From Syntrophomonas sp. (GTDB lineage: Bacteria > Bacillota > Syntrophomonadia > Syntrophomonadales > Syntrophomonadaceae), in contig NZ_JAQVZX010000009.1 in assembly GCF_028707975.1 (NCBI RefSeq), positions 1-48,226 of the forward strand: DNA of 48,226 bases, given 5' to 3'. The stretch's first letter is position 1; each line of letters begins with the position of its first letter. Below the pieces are notes generated by a model. It was not told where the DNA came from, did no database searches, and saw nothing but the letters and a program-made list of their open reading frames with translations. Below, piece by piece: positions 34,008 through 43,062 of the stretch. The position numbers and the translations under genes were made by a program.

Positions 34008-34436
34008 TAAGGAAAGTGAGGAGTGAGGGGTAAGGGGTGAGGGGTTTAATTTTTTTCTACTACATCTTACTATTCTAGCCCCTACTAGCTGACTTTTCAT
34101 CGGTGGTTGTAGCCCCTGGACCATGGGGGTTTAGTAAGAAAACAAACTTTTTTTGATGCTTAAGGATGAAGTTGTCATTATAATTATGCAAATTACTTAA
34201 AATCAATCATAAAATACTTCATTTATGCTTCTTGTCGGATATCGTAGCCTTCAAAATAGGCAATTCCTGCTATGAAATCAAAAGTCTTTAAAGCATGTAG
34301 TCAGGGCAGGAAGCATATAATTTTATGAAGCTAAAGCCCCATATAGGGACAGAAGCGGGAATAAAACTGGGAGCAAAAAGAATGTCCTCTTGCTTCGAAA
34401 GACCTTTTGTACCTTAAGAAAGGAATGGTTATAAAA
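34008..34436. other. Gene-free region before yqfC
   Basis: About 430 bp holding a purine-rich GTGAGGAG/GTGAGGGG direct-repeat tract (34016-34044), copy G of the dispersed repeat, and AT-rich sequence. CATATAAT at 34314-34321, with GCATGT 15 bases before it, could be a sigma-E-type promoter for yqfC; that is weak evidence. Confidence 0.45.
34093..34138 (+). repeat. Dispersed intergenic repeat (CCATGGG family), copy G
   Basis: TTTTCATCGGTGGTTGTAGC, then CCCTGGACCATGGGGGTTTA. Well preserved. Confidence 0.78.
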
Positions 34437-34715
34437 ATGGAGCGGCGCCGAGAATTGTTAAACAAAGCCATGGCGGAGTTTCTGGAACTGCCCGGGGATC
34501 TGGTGCTGGATCTGCCCAAAATAACTGTGGTGGGAAGAAATGAATTATACCTGGAAAACCACCGGGGCATTATTGAGTACGCTTTAAATCGCCTGCGCAT
34601 TAATCTTAGCCGGGGATTTCTGGAAATAGAAGGGGAAGAACTGCAGATAAAGACACTCATGCCGGAAGAAATGGGAATCAGCGGGGAAATTCATTCCATC
34701 AGGTTTGTGGATTAG
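34437..34715 (+). CDS. yqfC: Sporulation protein YqfC
   Basis: Protein of 92 residues of the YabP/YqfC family, made in the mother cell during sporulation in Bacillus. Family sequence is visible in LVLDLPKITVVGRNELYLEN, HRGIIEYALNRLRINLSRGF and the C-terminal GEIHSIRFV. The ATG at 34437 (MERRRELL) follows AAAGGAATGG; upstream in-frame ATGs lack a site. It begins the row yqfC-yqfD-phoH-pgpH-ybeY, as in B. subtilis. Confidence 0.9.
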   Translation: MERRRELLNKAMAEFLELPGDLVLDLPKITVVGRNELYLENHRGIIEYALNRLRINLSRGFLEIEGEELQIKTLMPEEMGISGEIHSIRFVD

Positions 34716-34731
34716 GTAGGAGGAGAAAGGC

Positions 34732-35955
34732 ATGTCCAATCGCTTTCTGAACCAGCTAGCTGGCATCATTAAGGTGAATTTACGGGGAGAGAGGCCGGAA
34801 AAGATTATTAACCTGGCTCTCAGCCGGGGAATACATATTTGGGATATAAAGAAAACTATTGACGGAATGGATATGAAGGTGAAAAGCAGTGGTTTTGAGG
34901 CGCTAGAAAATATCTGTGAGGAAAATAACTATTCATTGGAAGTAGTCAAGCAGGAAGGAGTTCCTTTTTTAAAGGCCCTTTTTGTTAGGCGCCTGGGATT
35001 CTGGGTCGGGGCGGTGATTTTTATTGCCGCCCTCTACTTTATGGCTTCATTTATCTGGTTTATTGATGTAAGCGGCAATCAAAAAGTAGACAAGAGCCGA
35101 ATAATTATGATGGCAGCCAAATATGGGGTATACCCGGGTGCTCCGCGATGGACCTTTAGCCGTAGTGAGGTTGAAGGAGCCATGCTGCGGGACTTGAGTG
35201 AATTAGCTTATGTAAAAATTGATATTAAGGGGGTAAAGGCTAATATAGAGGTGGTAGAGAAAATATTCCCCCGTGAAGAGATTAGCGGACCTTGCCATAT
35301 AGTAGCAGCCAAAGAAGCCGTGGTGGAAGAAGTGCTGGTTCTGGCCGGTGAGGCCCAGGTTGAGGCGGGTAAAGCAGTGTCCAAGGGAGAGATATTGATT
35401 TCAGGAGTGGTTTATCCCCAGAAAAACCCCTTTATGGAGGAAGTGGAAGAGGTAGCGGAAGAAAAGCCTTCTCTGGTCAGGGCCCGGGGTCGGGTAAAAG
35501 CCCGGGTGTGGTATCAAGGATATGGAGAGTGCCGTCTGCGTACGGAAAAAATGCTTTTGAGCGGAAAGGAAAGTAGTGAGATAAAACTGGAGATAGGGGG
35601 AAAAACCATCTCCATTAAGAAAGCAAAAATAAAAGATTATGATTTCTCTATTTGTGAGATGAAAGAAAAGAAAATAAAAACTCCACTGGGTTCAGTTCGA
35701 GTGTATAAAACCCGCTGGCAGGAACAGCGTAAAAAAGTCACGCTGTATAGTGAAGAAGAAGCACTATCTAAAGCTCAGGAAAAAGCTAAGAAAAACCTTC
35801 TGGAGAAAATGGGGAAAGATAAGAATATTATAGACCAGCGAAAGAGGCTTTTGTCATCACCCAGTGATTTGATTATTAGAGTTCAACTATCGGTTGAAAC
35901 CATCGAAGATATAGCGCGGGCTGAACCTATAAATATTGGTCCCAATGGCAATTGA
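34732..35955 (+). CDS. yqfD: Sporulation protein YqfD
   Basis: Membrane protein of 407 residues needed for efficient sporulation in Bacillus. A soluble N-terminal part is followed by one clear transmembrane segment (about 83-107, LGFWVGAVIFIAALYFMASF), the sequence VSGNQKVDKSRI and a long extracytoplasmic domain with VEKIFPREEISGPCHIVAAK and KGEILISGVVYP. Preceded by AGGAGG. It lies 16 bp after yqfC, in the same operon. Confidence 0.93.
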   Translation: MSNRFLNQLAGIIKVNLRGERPEKIINLALSRGIHIWDIKKTIDGMDMKVKSSGFEALENICEENNYSLEVVKQEGVPFLKALFVRRLGFWVGAVIFIAALYFMASFIWFIDVSGNQKVDKSRIIMMAAKYGVYPGAPRWTFSRSEVEGAMLRDLSELAYVKIDIKGVKANIEVVEKIFPREEISGPCHIVAAKEAVVEEVLVLAGEAQVEAGKAVSKGEILISGVVYPQKNPFMEEVEEVAEEKPSLVRARGRVKARVWYQGYGECRLRTEKMLLSGKESSEIKLEIGGKTISIKKAKIKDYDFSICEMKEKKIKTPLGSVRVYKTRWQEQRKKVTLYSEEEALSKAQEKAKKNLLEKMGKDKNIIDQRKRLLSSPSDLIIRVQLSVETIEDIARAEPINIGPNGN

Positions 35956-36079
35956 ATGTACCATATGATATAATAACATCGACATTTATACTTAGATCAA
36001 TAGTCGGCTAAAAGGTAGTTCTTATTGCTTCGAGTGTAGAGATTATAGGATGTGATATTTCGATAGGGGGACTGAATGT

Positions 36080-37048
36080 TTGGCAGAAAAGGAAAGCAGA
36101 ATTACCTTATCGGACAACCAGCAAGCAGCGATATTTTTTGGTCCCGGTGACGAAAATTTTCGCCATTTGCGGAGTATTTCCCCGGCAGAAATATGTGCCC
36201 GGGGAGCAGAGCTCTTTATTAAAGGCCAGGAGAATGATGTTAAGCAAAGCTTTGACTTGATTCAGAATCTGCTGGAGGTAGTGGACCGAGAACAGCAATT
36301 GAATATTAATGACATTGATTACCGCTACATGCTAATCAAAAAAGGAGAGAAGTCCAGGCATCAAGATATTGTATCCTCCCCGATTTTGAATACCGCCCGG
36401 GGCAAAGCTATCAAAGCTAAAACCCTGGGACAAAAGAAATACATCAAGTCAATACTCAAGGATGATGTGGTTTTTGCCATCGGACCAGCTGGAACGGGCA
36501 AAACATATCTGGCGGTGGTAATGGCGGTGCGAGCCCTCAAACATAAAGAAGTGGAACGAATAATTCTGGTGCGACCGGCGGTGGAGGCCGGTGAAAAACT
36601 GGGATTTTTACCGGGAGATTTTATTGAAAAGGTTAATCCCTATCTGCGGCCTTTGTATGATGGGCTTTTTGATATCTTGGGGGTGGAAATAACCCAGCGC
36701 TATCTAGAGAAGAATATCATTGAAGTAGCCCCCCTGGCCTATATGCGGGGACGAACACTGAATGATGCTTTTATTATTCTGGATGAAGCCCAGAATACTA
36801 CCCCGCAGCAGATGAAGATGTTTTTGACTCGTCTTGGTTTTGGCTCCAAAGCAGTCATAACCGGCGATATAACTCAAGTGGATTTACCGAAAGAAGAGTA
36901 TTCGGGTTTAATAGAAATTCAGAAGATTTTAGGACAAGTTTCCGGGGTATCTTTTGAATACTTGAGCAAAGAAGATGTTATAAGGCACCCGCTGGTACAA
37001 AAGATTATCAATGCCTACGAAACTTACGAAGCCCTGGAAGGTCAGTAA
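36080..37048 (+). CDS. phoH: PhoH-like ATPase
   Basis: Protein of 322 residues of the PhoH/YbeZ family, a cytoplasmic P-loop ATPase linked to RNA metabolism and to YbeY. Walker A is GPAGTGKTYLA near 135, Walker B FIILDEAQN near 231, and ITGDITQVDLP follows. An N-terminal KH/RNA-binding-like region precedes it. The TTG at 36080 is the likely start, with AGGGGG upstream. The linkage phoH-pgpH-ybeY is conserved in Firmicutes. Confidence 0.94.
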   Translation: MAEKESRITLSDNQQAAIFFGPGDENFRHLRSISPAEICARGAELFIKGQENDVKQSFDLIQNLLEVVDREQQLNINDIDYRYMLIKKGEKSRHQDIVSSPILNTARGKAIKAKTLGQKKYIKSILKDDVVFAIGPAGTGKTYLAVVMAVRALKHKEVERIILVRPAVEAGEKLGFLPGDFIEKVNPYLRPLYDGLFDILGVEITQRYLEKNIIEVAPLAYMRGRTLNDAFIILDEAQNTTPQQMKMFLTRLGFGSKAVITGDITQVDLPKEEYSGLIEIQKILGQVSGVSFEYLSKEDVIRHPLVQKIINAYETYEALEGQ

Positions 37049-37075
37049 AAGAACCTTAGGGAAAGGGTGCACATA

Positions 37076-37144
37076 ATGCGGGATAATAAGGTGAAAGAAC
37101 TTCAAGCTATTGTTCTGCTTGAGGAGCAAATAAATGAAGCTTAA
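37076..37144 (+). CDS. Possible 22-codon upstream ORF
   Basis: Short frame MRDNKVKELQAIVLLEEQIN ending EA, preceded by AGGGAAAGGG. It overlaps the pgpH start by 11 bp and contains that gene's ribosome site GAGGAG. It may couple translation to pgpH or be chance. Confidence 0.3.
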   Translation: MRDNKVKELQAIVLLEEQINEA

Positions 37145-39326
37145 TAGTATCCTCAACTTTTTGTGGAAGAGAATATATGGTTTTCTTAGCCAGTCTACCA
37201 CCAGAAAGGTTTTGGGGGTATTGTTGTTCTTTTCTGTAACCATTTTTATTATTTTTTCCAAATTTACCCCCACCCAGGTTCGATTAAAACCGGATGAAGT
37301 AGCCCAGCGTAATATTCAATCCAGTATTAATGCAGTAGTGATTGATGAAAAGCAAAGTAATGAACTGAAAAAACAGGCTGCCAGCAAGGTGCAAAAGGTT
37401 TATCAAGGTGATCAATACGCCCTCTCTAATACCGAAACGGAGATAAACAATTTTTATTCCACTTTGAGGGAAATAGTAAGTTCTGATGAAAACCAGGATA
37501 AGCTGGAGGACTTGCTGGATAGCAGCAGTAAGCGGAAGGAATATCTAAATCTAAAATATAACCGGCAGCAACTGGGTTCTTACCTCCTAGATACTCCAAT
37601 ACCAGATGTGGAGACTATGAGGCAGACTTCCATAATGGTGGTTCGGGGAATAATGAGCAAACCCCTTACGGATGAGGCCATAAAGGGGGCCAGCGAGCAG
37701 GTTGATAAGCAGGTTGATGCGCTGGCATTTGCGCCTCAGGCCCAGGAGATTATGAAGCTGGTTATTAGCAATTCCCTTCGTCCCAACTTGATTTTTAACC
37801 AGGAAGCGACCAACAAGGCCATAGAAGAAGCTATGGCATCGGTGCAACCGGTACAGAAAAACATTAAGGCGGGGGAAATAATTGTTCGGGAAGGTGACCG
37901 GGTTACTGAAGAACAGATTTCCACCCTGGAACAACTGGGTATTCAGAGGAGCAAAAGTTATCCTTTAACCATTTTCGGTGCAGGACTTTTCGTATTTTTA
38001 AGTTTTTGGCTAATTATTGAATTCTTGCGCCGTTATTATCAGGATATCTTTGAAAATGACCGCCTTATGCTATTAATAGGGCTGGTATTTATAATAATAT
38101 TGTTAATAACTCGTTTTCTTACTATAATCAAAATTAGCAACCAGCCGGACATCAACAATCTGATGGCTTATTTGGCTCCTGTAGCTGCCGGCTCCATGTT
38201 GATTGCTATTTTGCTGGACAACCGCCTGGCCTATTTTCTTACTATGATAATGGCTTTATATGTAGGATTGCTGGCTGAAGGCAACCAACTCTTTTATGCG
38301 ATAACGGCTTTTGTAGGCGGATCTGTGGGAGTATTTCAGGTCTACAAGCTTAACCAAACCTCGGATCTGGCTCGCTCCGGCCTCTATATAGCTTTGGCCA
38401 ACATGGTTTCCATAATTACCCTATTCCTGATCGGGGGCAATTGGAGTTTGAACCTGGCAATAACCGGCGTGCTCATCGGGGCTATAAACGGAATATTTTC
38501 AGCCGTTCTGATGATTGGGGCTTTGCCCTATTTGGAAAGTGCCTTTTCCATTACCAGCATGAACAAGCTTCTGGAATTCTCCAACCCGAATCATTTCCTT
38601 TTAAGACGGCTTTTGCTGGAAGCACCCGGGACTTACCATCACAGCTTGATGGTAGGCAACCTGGCCGAAGCATCCGCTGAGTCTATCGGGGCAAACCCCT
38701 TAATGGTCAGGGTCGGAGCCTATTATCACGATATTGGTAAAATTAAGCGCCCCAATTATTTTGTGGAAAACCAGCAAGGTTTCGATAATCCCCATGAGAA
38801 AATTGCTCCGGCCTTAAGTGCTCTCATTATCACCTCTCATGTTAAAGATGGAGTAGAAATGGCCCGGGAGGCCCGGCTTCCACAGACTATAATTGATTTT
38901 ATCGAACAGCATCATGGTACCAGCCTGACCAAATACTTCTATAACCGGGCTATGGAAGAAGACCGGGATGGAAAACTGGGCGAAGAAAGTTTCCGCTATG
39001 AAGGTCCCAAGCCCAAACGCAAGGAAGTAGCTCTGGTGATGCTGGCAGATTCGGTGGAAGCAGCGGTACGTTCCTTGAGCGATCCTCGTCCGGAGAAAAT
39101 CAGGAACATGGTGCGTTTGTTGATTAAGGATAAACTAAACGATCGACAATTAGAGCTATGTGACCTCACTTTTAAAGATTTAGATACAATTGGTAACTCA
39201 TTTTGCCAGGTCCTGGAGGGAATGTACCATAAAAGAATAGAATATCCGGAAACCATAGTAAGAGAGTTTGAAAAGAGGAGAGAAAGCCATGGAAACCATG
39301 ATAATAAACCAGCAGAACAAGATTAA
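37134..39326 (+). CDS. pgpH: 7TM-HD cyclic-di-AMP phosphodiesterase
   Basis: Membrane protein of 730 residues of the 7TMR-HD family (YqfF/PgpH), which degrades c-di-AMP. One N-terminal transmembrane helix (about 20-42) precedes a large extracellular domain (to ~270), then seven membrane helices (~275-490). The C-terminal HD domain has HHSLMVGNLAEASAESIGAN and YYHDIGKIKRPNYF, followed by HHGTSLTKYFY. The start has GAGGAG 7 bases upstream. It overlaps ybeY by 38 bp. Confidence 0.95.
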   Translation: MKLNSILNFLWKRIYGFLSQSTTRKVLGVLLFFSVTIFIIFSKFTPTQVRLKPDEVAQRNIQSSINAVVIDEKQSNELKKQAASKVQKVYQGDQYALSNTETEINNFYSTLREIVSSDENQDKLEDLLDSSSKRKEYLNLKYNRQQLGSYLLDTPIPDVETMRQTSIMVVRGIMSKPLTDEAIKGASEQVDKQVDALAFAPQAQEIMKLVISNSLRPNLIFNQEATNKAIEEAMASVQPVQKNIKAGEIIVREGDRVTEEQISTLEQLGIQRSKSYPLTIFGAGLFVFLSFWLIIEFLRRYYQDIFENDRLMLLIGLVFIIILLITRFLTIIKISNQPDINNLMAYLAPVAAGSMLIAILLDNRLAYFLTMIMALYVGLLAEGNQLFYAITAFVGGSVGVFQVYKLNQTSDLARSGLYIALANMVSIITLFLIGGNWSLNLAITGVLIGAINGIFSAVLMIGALPYLESAFSITSMNKLLEFSNPNHFLLRRLLLEAPGTYHHSLMVGNLAEASAESIGANPLMVRVGAYYHDIGKIKRPNYFVENQQGFDNPHEKIAPALSALIITSHVKDGVEMAREARLPQTIIDFIEQHHGTSLTKYFYNRAMEEDRDGKLGEESFRYEGPKPKRKEVALVMLADSVEAAVRSLSDPRPEKIRNMVRLLIKDKLNDRQLELCDLTFKDLDTIGNSFCQVLEGMYHKRIEYPETIVREFEKRRESHGNHDNKPAEQD

Positions 39327-39759
39327 TTATACCAAGGAAATGCAGCAGGTTATTCTCAATGTGGCCAACGCCGTGGCAAAAATGGTGAAATTGTCCCCGA
39401 ATACGGAGTTAAGTGTTATGATTGTGGACAATAATTATATTAAAGAATTGAACTTGATCTATCGTGGCGAAAATATTCCTACTGATGTTCTTTCCTTTGC
39501 TATGAACGAACTCAGTGAAGAGGAAATGGAGCTCGACCTGCCGGGAGAAGTAAATGTCCTGGGGGATATTGTGGTTTCACTGGAAAAGGCGGCCAGTCAG
39601 AGTGAAGACTATGGGCATAGTGTTGAGAGGGAACTGGGTTATTTGATTGCCCATGGTATGCTTCACCTCCTGGGTTATGATCATGAAAATGAGGAAGAAC
39701 GCAATTTAATGCGTAACCTGGAAGAAAAGATCATGCATAAAGTTAAATTGGAAAGGTAG
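39289..39759 (+). CDS. ybeY: Endoribonuclease YbeY (rRNA maturation factor)
   Basis: Zinc-dependent RNase of 156 residues involved in 16S rRNA 3' processing and ribosome quality control. The metal site HGMLHLLGYDH is intact, and the family sequence NIPTDVLSFAM is present. The ATG at 39289 has GAGGAGAG upstream and lies inside the end of pgpH; a second ATG at 39298 is possible. Confidence 0.96.
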   Translation: METMIINQQNKINYTKEMQQVILNVANAVAKMVKLSPNTELSVMIVDNNYIKELNLIYRGENIPTDVLSFAMNELSEEEMELDLPGEVNVLGDIVVSLEKAASQSEDYGHSVERELGYLIAHGMLHLLGYDHENEEERNLMRNLEEKIMHKVKLER

Positions 39760-39768
39760 AATCCCAGT

Positions 39769-40140
39769 ATGAAAGGGACTGGATTAAAGAGGAGTTTTGC
39801 TTGTGCCCTGGCGGGAATAGCCTATGCCTTCCAGCAGGAAAGGAATATGAAGATCCACGGGGCAGCAGCTGTTATGGCTATGGGACTGGGTTTATTTTGG
39901 CGATTAAGCCGCTGGGAATGGGGGCTATTGTTAATTACTATTTTTGTCGTCCTGGCGGCGGAAACCATAAACACCGCCATTGAAAAGGTAGTGGATTTAC
40001 AGACAGAAAGCTATCACCCGCTGGCTGAGGCGGCCAAGGATCTGGCTGCCGGAGCCGTCTTATTAACCGCTATCATGGCCGTTATCATGGCCATTCTTAT
40101 TTTTGGACCTTATTTACTTGCTTTAGCAGGAGGAGGCTGA
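39769..40140 (+). CDS. dgkA: Diacylglycerol/undecaprenol kinase family protein
   Basis: Integral membrane kinase of 123 residues, which in Gram-positives phosphorylates undecaprenol rather than diacylglycerol. Family sequences are GIAYAFQQERNMKIH, VVLAAETINTAIEKVVDL and the C-terminal AKDLAAGAVLL. Three hydrophobic helices are visible. It sits 9 bp after ybeY and 2 bp before cdd. Confidence 0.93.
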   Translation: MKGTGLKRSFACALAGIAYAFQQERNMKIHGAAAVMAMGLGLFWRLSRWEWGLLLITIFVVLAAETINTAIEKVVDLQTESYHPLAEAAKDLAAGAVLLTAIMAVIMAILIFGPYLLALAGGG

Positions 40141-40142
40141 AT

Positions 40143-40538
40143 ATGAGCAGGGAAGAACTGCTTAAACGGGCTCGTGAAGCTCAAAAAAATGCCTATGCTC
40201 CTTATTCCAACTTCCAGGTAGGGGCTGCTCTCTTGTCGGTGGGGGGCAAGGTTTATACGGGGAGTAATGTGGAAAACTCCTCCTATGGTTTAAGCATATG
40301 TGCTGAACGAGCCGCCGTATTTAAAGCAGTTAATGCCGGGGAAAGAGATTTTACACTGATAGCTGTAGTATCCAGCGGCCAGGGTTATGTTTTTCCCTGT
40401 GGAGCCTGTTTACAGGTTTTAGCTGAGTTTTCCCCGCAAATGAAGCTAATAATTACTGATGAAAATGACCACTATAAGGAATATGCTTTGCAGGAGATGC
40501 TGCCACAAATCTTTTCACTGGGAAAACAGGAGGAGTAA
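40143..40538 (+). CDS. cdd: Cytidine deaminase
   Basis: Tetrameric-type cytidine/deoxycytidine deaminase of 131 residues. Zinc and catalytic residues are in CAERAAVF (Cys and catalytic Glu, near 53-55) and PCGAC (near 86-90). Substrate-binding sequences AYAPYSNFQVGAALL and NVENSSYG are present. AGGAGG lies at the end of dgkA. Confidence 0.97.
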   Translation: MSREELLKRAREAQKNAYAPYSNFQVGAALLSVGGKVYTGSNVENSSYGLSICAERAAVFKAVNAGERDFTLIAVVSSGQGYVFPCGACLQVLAEFSPQMKLIITDENDHYKEYALQEMLPQIFSLGKQEE

Positions 40539-40543
40539 AATAG

Positions 40544-41425
40544 ATGAAATCTGGATTTGTAAGTATTGTGGGCCGCCCCAATGTGGGAAAATCTACTCTG
40601 CTCAATTCAATTATCGGAGAAAAAATCGCTATAGTATCGGAGAAGCCCCAGACAACCAGAACCAGAATTCAGGGCATATATACCTGTGAGAGGGGACAGG
40701 TAATCTATGTTGACACCCCCGGTATTCATAAACCCAAGCACCTCTTGGGTGAATACATGGTAAAGGTATCTACGCGCAGTCTGGAAGAGGTAGATATAAT
40801 ATACTATATGACTGATGTAACCCGCCCTTTTGGCGGCGGAGAGAGCTTTATACTGGATCAATTAAAAGACGCCAGTGTACCGGTATTTTTACTGGTTAAT
40901 AAAATTGACCTGGTTAGCGAGCAAGAGGTTAAGGATTATATTCAAACCTTTAACCAGCAGAGGAGTTTTTCTGAGGTAGTTTCTATATCGGCTGCTTGTG
41001 GTACTAATCTGCAGCTTTTGTTAGACAAGACACTGGATGCTTTACCAGAAGGTCCCCTCTACTATCCTGAGGATGACCTTACTGACCAACCCATCTATTT
41101 GCTTATTGCTGAATTAATAAGGGAGAAGGCCTTAATACTTACCCGTGATGAGGTTCCGCATTCACTGGCGGTGGAAGTAGAAGAATTTAAAAAGCAAACC
41201 AATGGGAAGGTCTATGTCAGAGCTGCCATATATATGGAAAGGGATTCCCAAAAGGGGATAGTAATCGGTAAAAAGGGCCAAATGCTAAAGACTATCGGGG
41301 AGCAGGCCCGCCAGGACATTGAAAGCTTGTTGGATGCTGCTGTTTATCTCGATTTATGGGTTAAGGTTAAAAAGAACTGGCGTGATAATGAGAGCACCCT
41401 GAATCAGCTCGGCTACCGGATGTAG
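40544..41425 (+). CDS. era: GTPase Era
   Basis: Ribosome-assembly GTPase of 293 residues that binds the 3' end of 16S rRNA. G1 is GRPNVGKS, G3 DTPGIHKP, G4 NKID, followed by the C-terminal KH domain (GIVIGKKGQMLKTIGEQARQ). Complete and normal. It lies 5 bp after cdd. Confidence 0.98.
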   Translation: MKSGFVSIVGRPNVGKSTLLNSIIGEKIAIVSEKPQTTRTRIQGIYTCERGQVIYVDTPGIHKPKHLLGEYMVKVSTRSLEEVDIIYYMTDVTRPFGGGESFILDQLKDASVPVFLLVNKIDLVSEQEVKDYIQTFNQQRSFSEVVSISAACGTNLQLLLDKTLDALPEGPLYYPEDDLTDQPIYLLIAELIREKALILTRDEVPHSLAVEVEEFKKQTNGKVYVRAAIYMERDSQKGIVIGKKGQMLKTIGEQARQDIESLLDAAVYLDLWVKVKKNWRDNESTLNQLGYRM

Positions 41426-41444
41426 AAAGAAGAGGATGGCTATT

Positions 41445-42113
41445 ATGCTGGCTAAATATCTTGATTCCACTAATTTGCAAGCTGAAGCCCGGGCCAGCGA
41501 TATCGAATTGTTATGTCAACAAGCCCGGCATTACCAGATGGCAGCTGTTTGTGTTAATCCCTTCCGCCTGGAACAAGCCTGTCGCCTCCTGGCCGGAACT
41601 CCGGTCAAGGCCTGTACGGTAATTGCTTTTCCCCTGGGAGCCGATCATTGGAAGAACAAAGTGGATTCAGCGCGGCGGGCCCTGCAAATGGGGGCGGCTG
41701 AACTCGATATGGTAATGAACATCGGTGCTTTCAAGGATAAGGATTTTCGCCTGGTGGAAAAAGAGATCAAGGAACTGCTTCGTCTTAGGGAAGAATCTGC
41801 TTTTCTACTCAAAGTTATCGTGGAAACAGCCTTGCTTAGCAAGGAGGAACTGCAGGATATAAGTGTTTTGCTGAGTAATAGCGAAGCAGATTTTATTAAG
41901 ACTTCTACTGGTTTTTCCAGCCGGGGTGTTACCCTGGAGGATATTGAGATTATTCGAGAATCCCGCCAGAGAAAGGATTTAAAGATTAAAGCCAGCGGGG
42001 GTATAAAGAGCCTGGATTTTGCTCTGCAATTACTGAAAGCGGGGGTTGACCGAATAGGGAGCAGCAGTGCTGTGGCGTTGCTGGAGGAGTACCAGCAAAG
42101 GGGAGGGCAGTAA
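41445..42113 (+). CDS. deoC: Deoxyribose-phosphate aldolase
   Basis: Class I aldolase of 222 residues that splits 2-deoxyribose 5-phosphate into glyceraldehyde 3-phosphate and acetaldehyde. Schiff-base sequence DFIKTSTGFSSRG and the proton-relay lysine region KIKASGGIK are present, as is ELDMVMNIGAFK. The ATG at 41445 fits GAGG at 41432-41435 better than the ATG at 41436. With cdd nearby it suits nucleoside salvage; in B. subtilis no deoC lies between era and recO. Confidence 0.95.
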   Translation: MLAKYLDSTNLQAEARASDIELLCQQARHYQMAAVCVNPFRLEQACRLLAGTPVKACTVIAFPLGADHWKNKVDSARRALQMGAAELDMVMNIGAFKDKDFRLVEKEIKELLRLREESAFLLKVIVETALLSKEELQDISVLLSNSEADFIKTSTGFSSRGVTLEDIEIIRESRQRKDLKIKASGGIKSLDFALQLLKAGVDRIGSSSAVALLEEYQQRGGQ

Positions 42114-42128
42114 GGAGACTGCTCTTTA

Positions 42129-43022
42129 ATGTGGATAAAGCGGATAAGCCTTTTTATTATTCTGCTGGCTTTTTATATTGCCATAATGATCAATAATCCC
42201 AGCGAATGCTTGAAAAACCTGGGTTACAACCGGGTATTGGATTTCTATGGTAGGTGGGTTAGCTCCTCATGCAATCTTGACTTTCTGTATAATCCGGGGT
42301 TAAGACAGACTGCTATTCCTCTCCAGACCAGTAGAGTGGCGGCGGTAATTCCCGGCCCCAGTCAAGGGTTTAAAAATGAAATAGAAAAAATTCTGGCCGA
42401 GAACTACCAGGTCATTATCGAGTGTTCCGCAATGGACACCTGGCATAGCAGTAAAGATGGACAGGAATATTTACCCCGCATAGCTGCTCAGGCCTACCGG
42501 GTAGTAGTATTTGATGGAGGACACCATCTCCCCACTCTGGGGATGGTTCCGGATATTATACTAGTCCCTGAACTGGCAGGGTTTGCAGTTCATACTTATA
42601 TGCTGGATGGAATGAGAGTGGAAACTATACGGGATTTAGCCCAGGAAGTTGGCTGTCCCGCAGTGATTGTTGGAATCCCTCGACTGGCCCTGGTTAAGAA
42701 CCAGTACTCTCTCTCCATTATTACTCGTCGAATAATGGCTGTATCACATTATAGTGATTGTAAAAGCGGTACCGGAGAAGTTACGCTACAGAGCCGGATG
42801 AGCAAGTTCAACGGGGTAATCTTTGCCTATGTGAACTATGAGTATGCCCAAAACCCCGAATTATTTTGTCAGCGCTTGAGTGTTTTGGGAGTACGGGACG
42901 CCCGTAAGCTTTATCTGGCCTTTGATTATGGCTGTGTAAGCCCGGAAGAGGCAGGAGAATTTATGAGAATTTATGAAGGAAGTAAGCCAGAGCAGCGGTT
43001 TGCCGGCTCAAATAGTCAATGA
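42129..43022 (+). CDS. Exported hypothetical protein of unknown family
   Basis: Protein of 297 residues that I do not recognise. Residues 1-24 are a basic start and hydrophobic helix (WIKRISLFIILLAFYIAIMI), so it is membrane-anchored with its body probably outside the cell. The body has alternating strands and helices (VAAVIPGPSQGFKNEIEKIL, VVVFDGGHH, CPAVIVGIPRLALV, LYLAFDYGCVSPEEAGEFM), suggesting an alpha/beta fold, perhaps a diverged hydrolase or deacetylase; that is a guess. It lies 15 bp after deoC and 40 bp before recO. Confidence 0.75.
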   Translation: MWIKRISLFIILLAFYIAIMINNPSECLKNLGYNRVLDFYGRWVSSSCNLDFLYNPGLRQTAIPLQTSRVAAVIPGPSQGFKNEIEKILAENYQVIIECSAMDTWHSSKDGQEYLPRIAAQAYRVVVFDGGHHLPTLGMVPDIILVPELAGFAVHTYMLDGMRVETIRDLAQEVGCPAVIVGIPRLALVKNQYSLSIITRRIMAVSHYSDCKSGTGEVTLQSRMSKFNGVIFAYVNYEYAQNPELFCQRLSVLGVRDARKLYLAFDYGCVSPEEAGEFMRIYEGSKPEQRFAGSNSQ

Positions 43023-43062
43023 ACCGGTAAAAGTAAGCAGTGTAGTCTGGGGTGGGAAGTAA

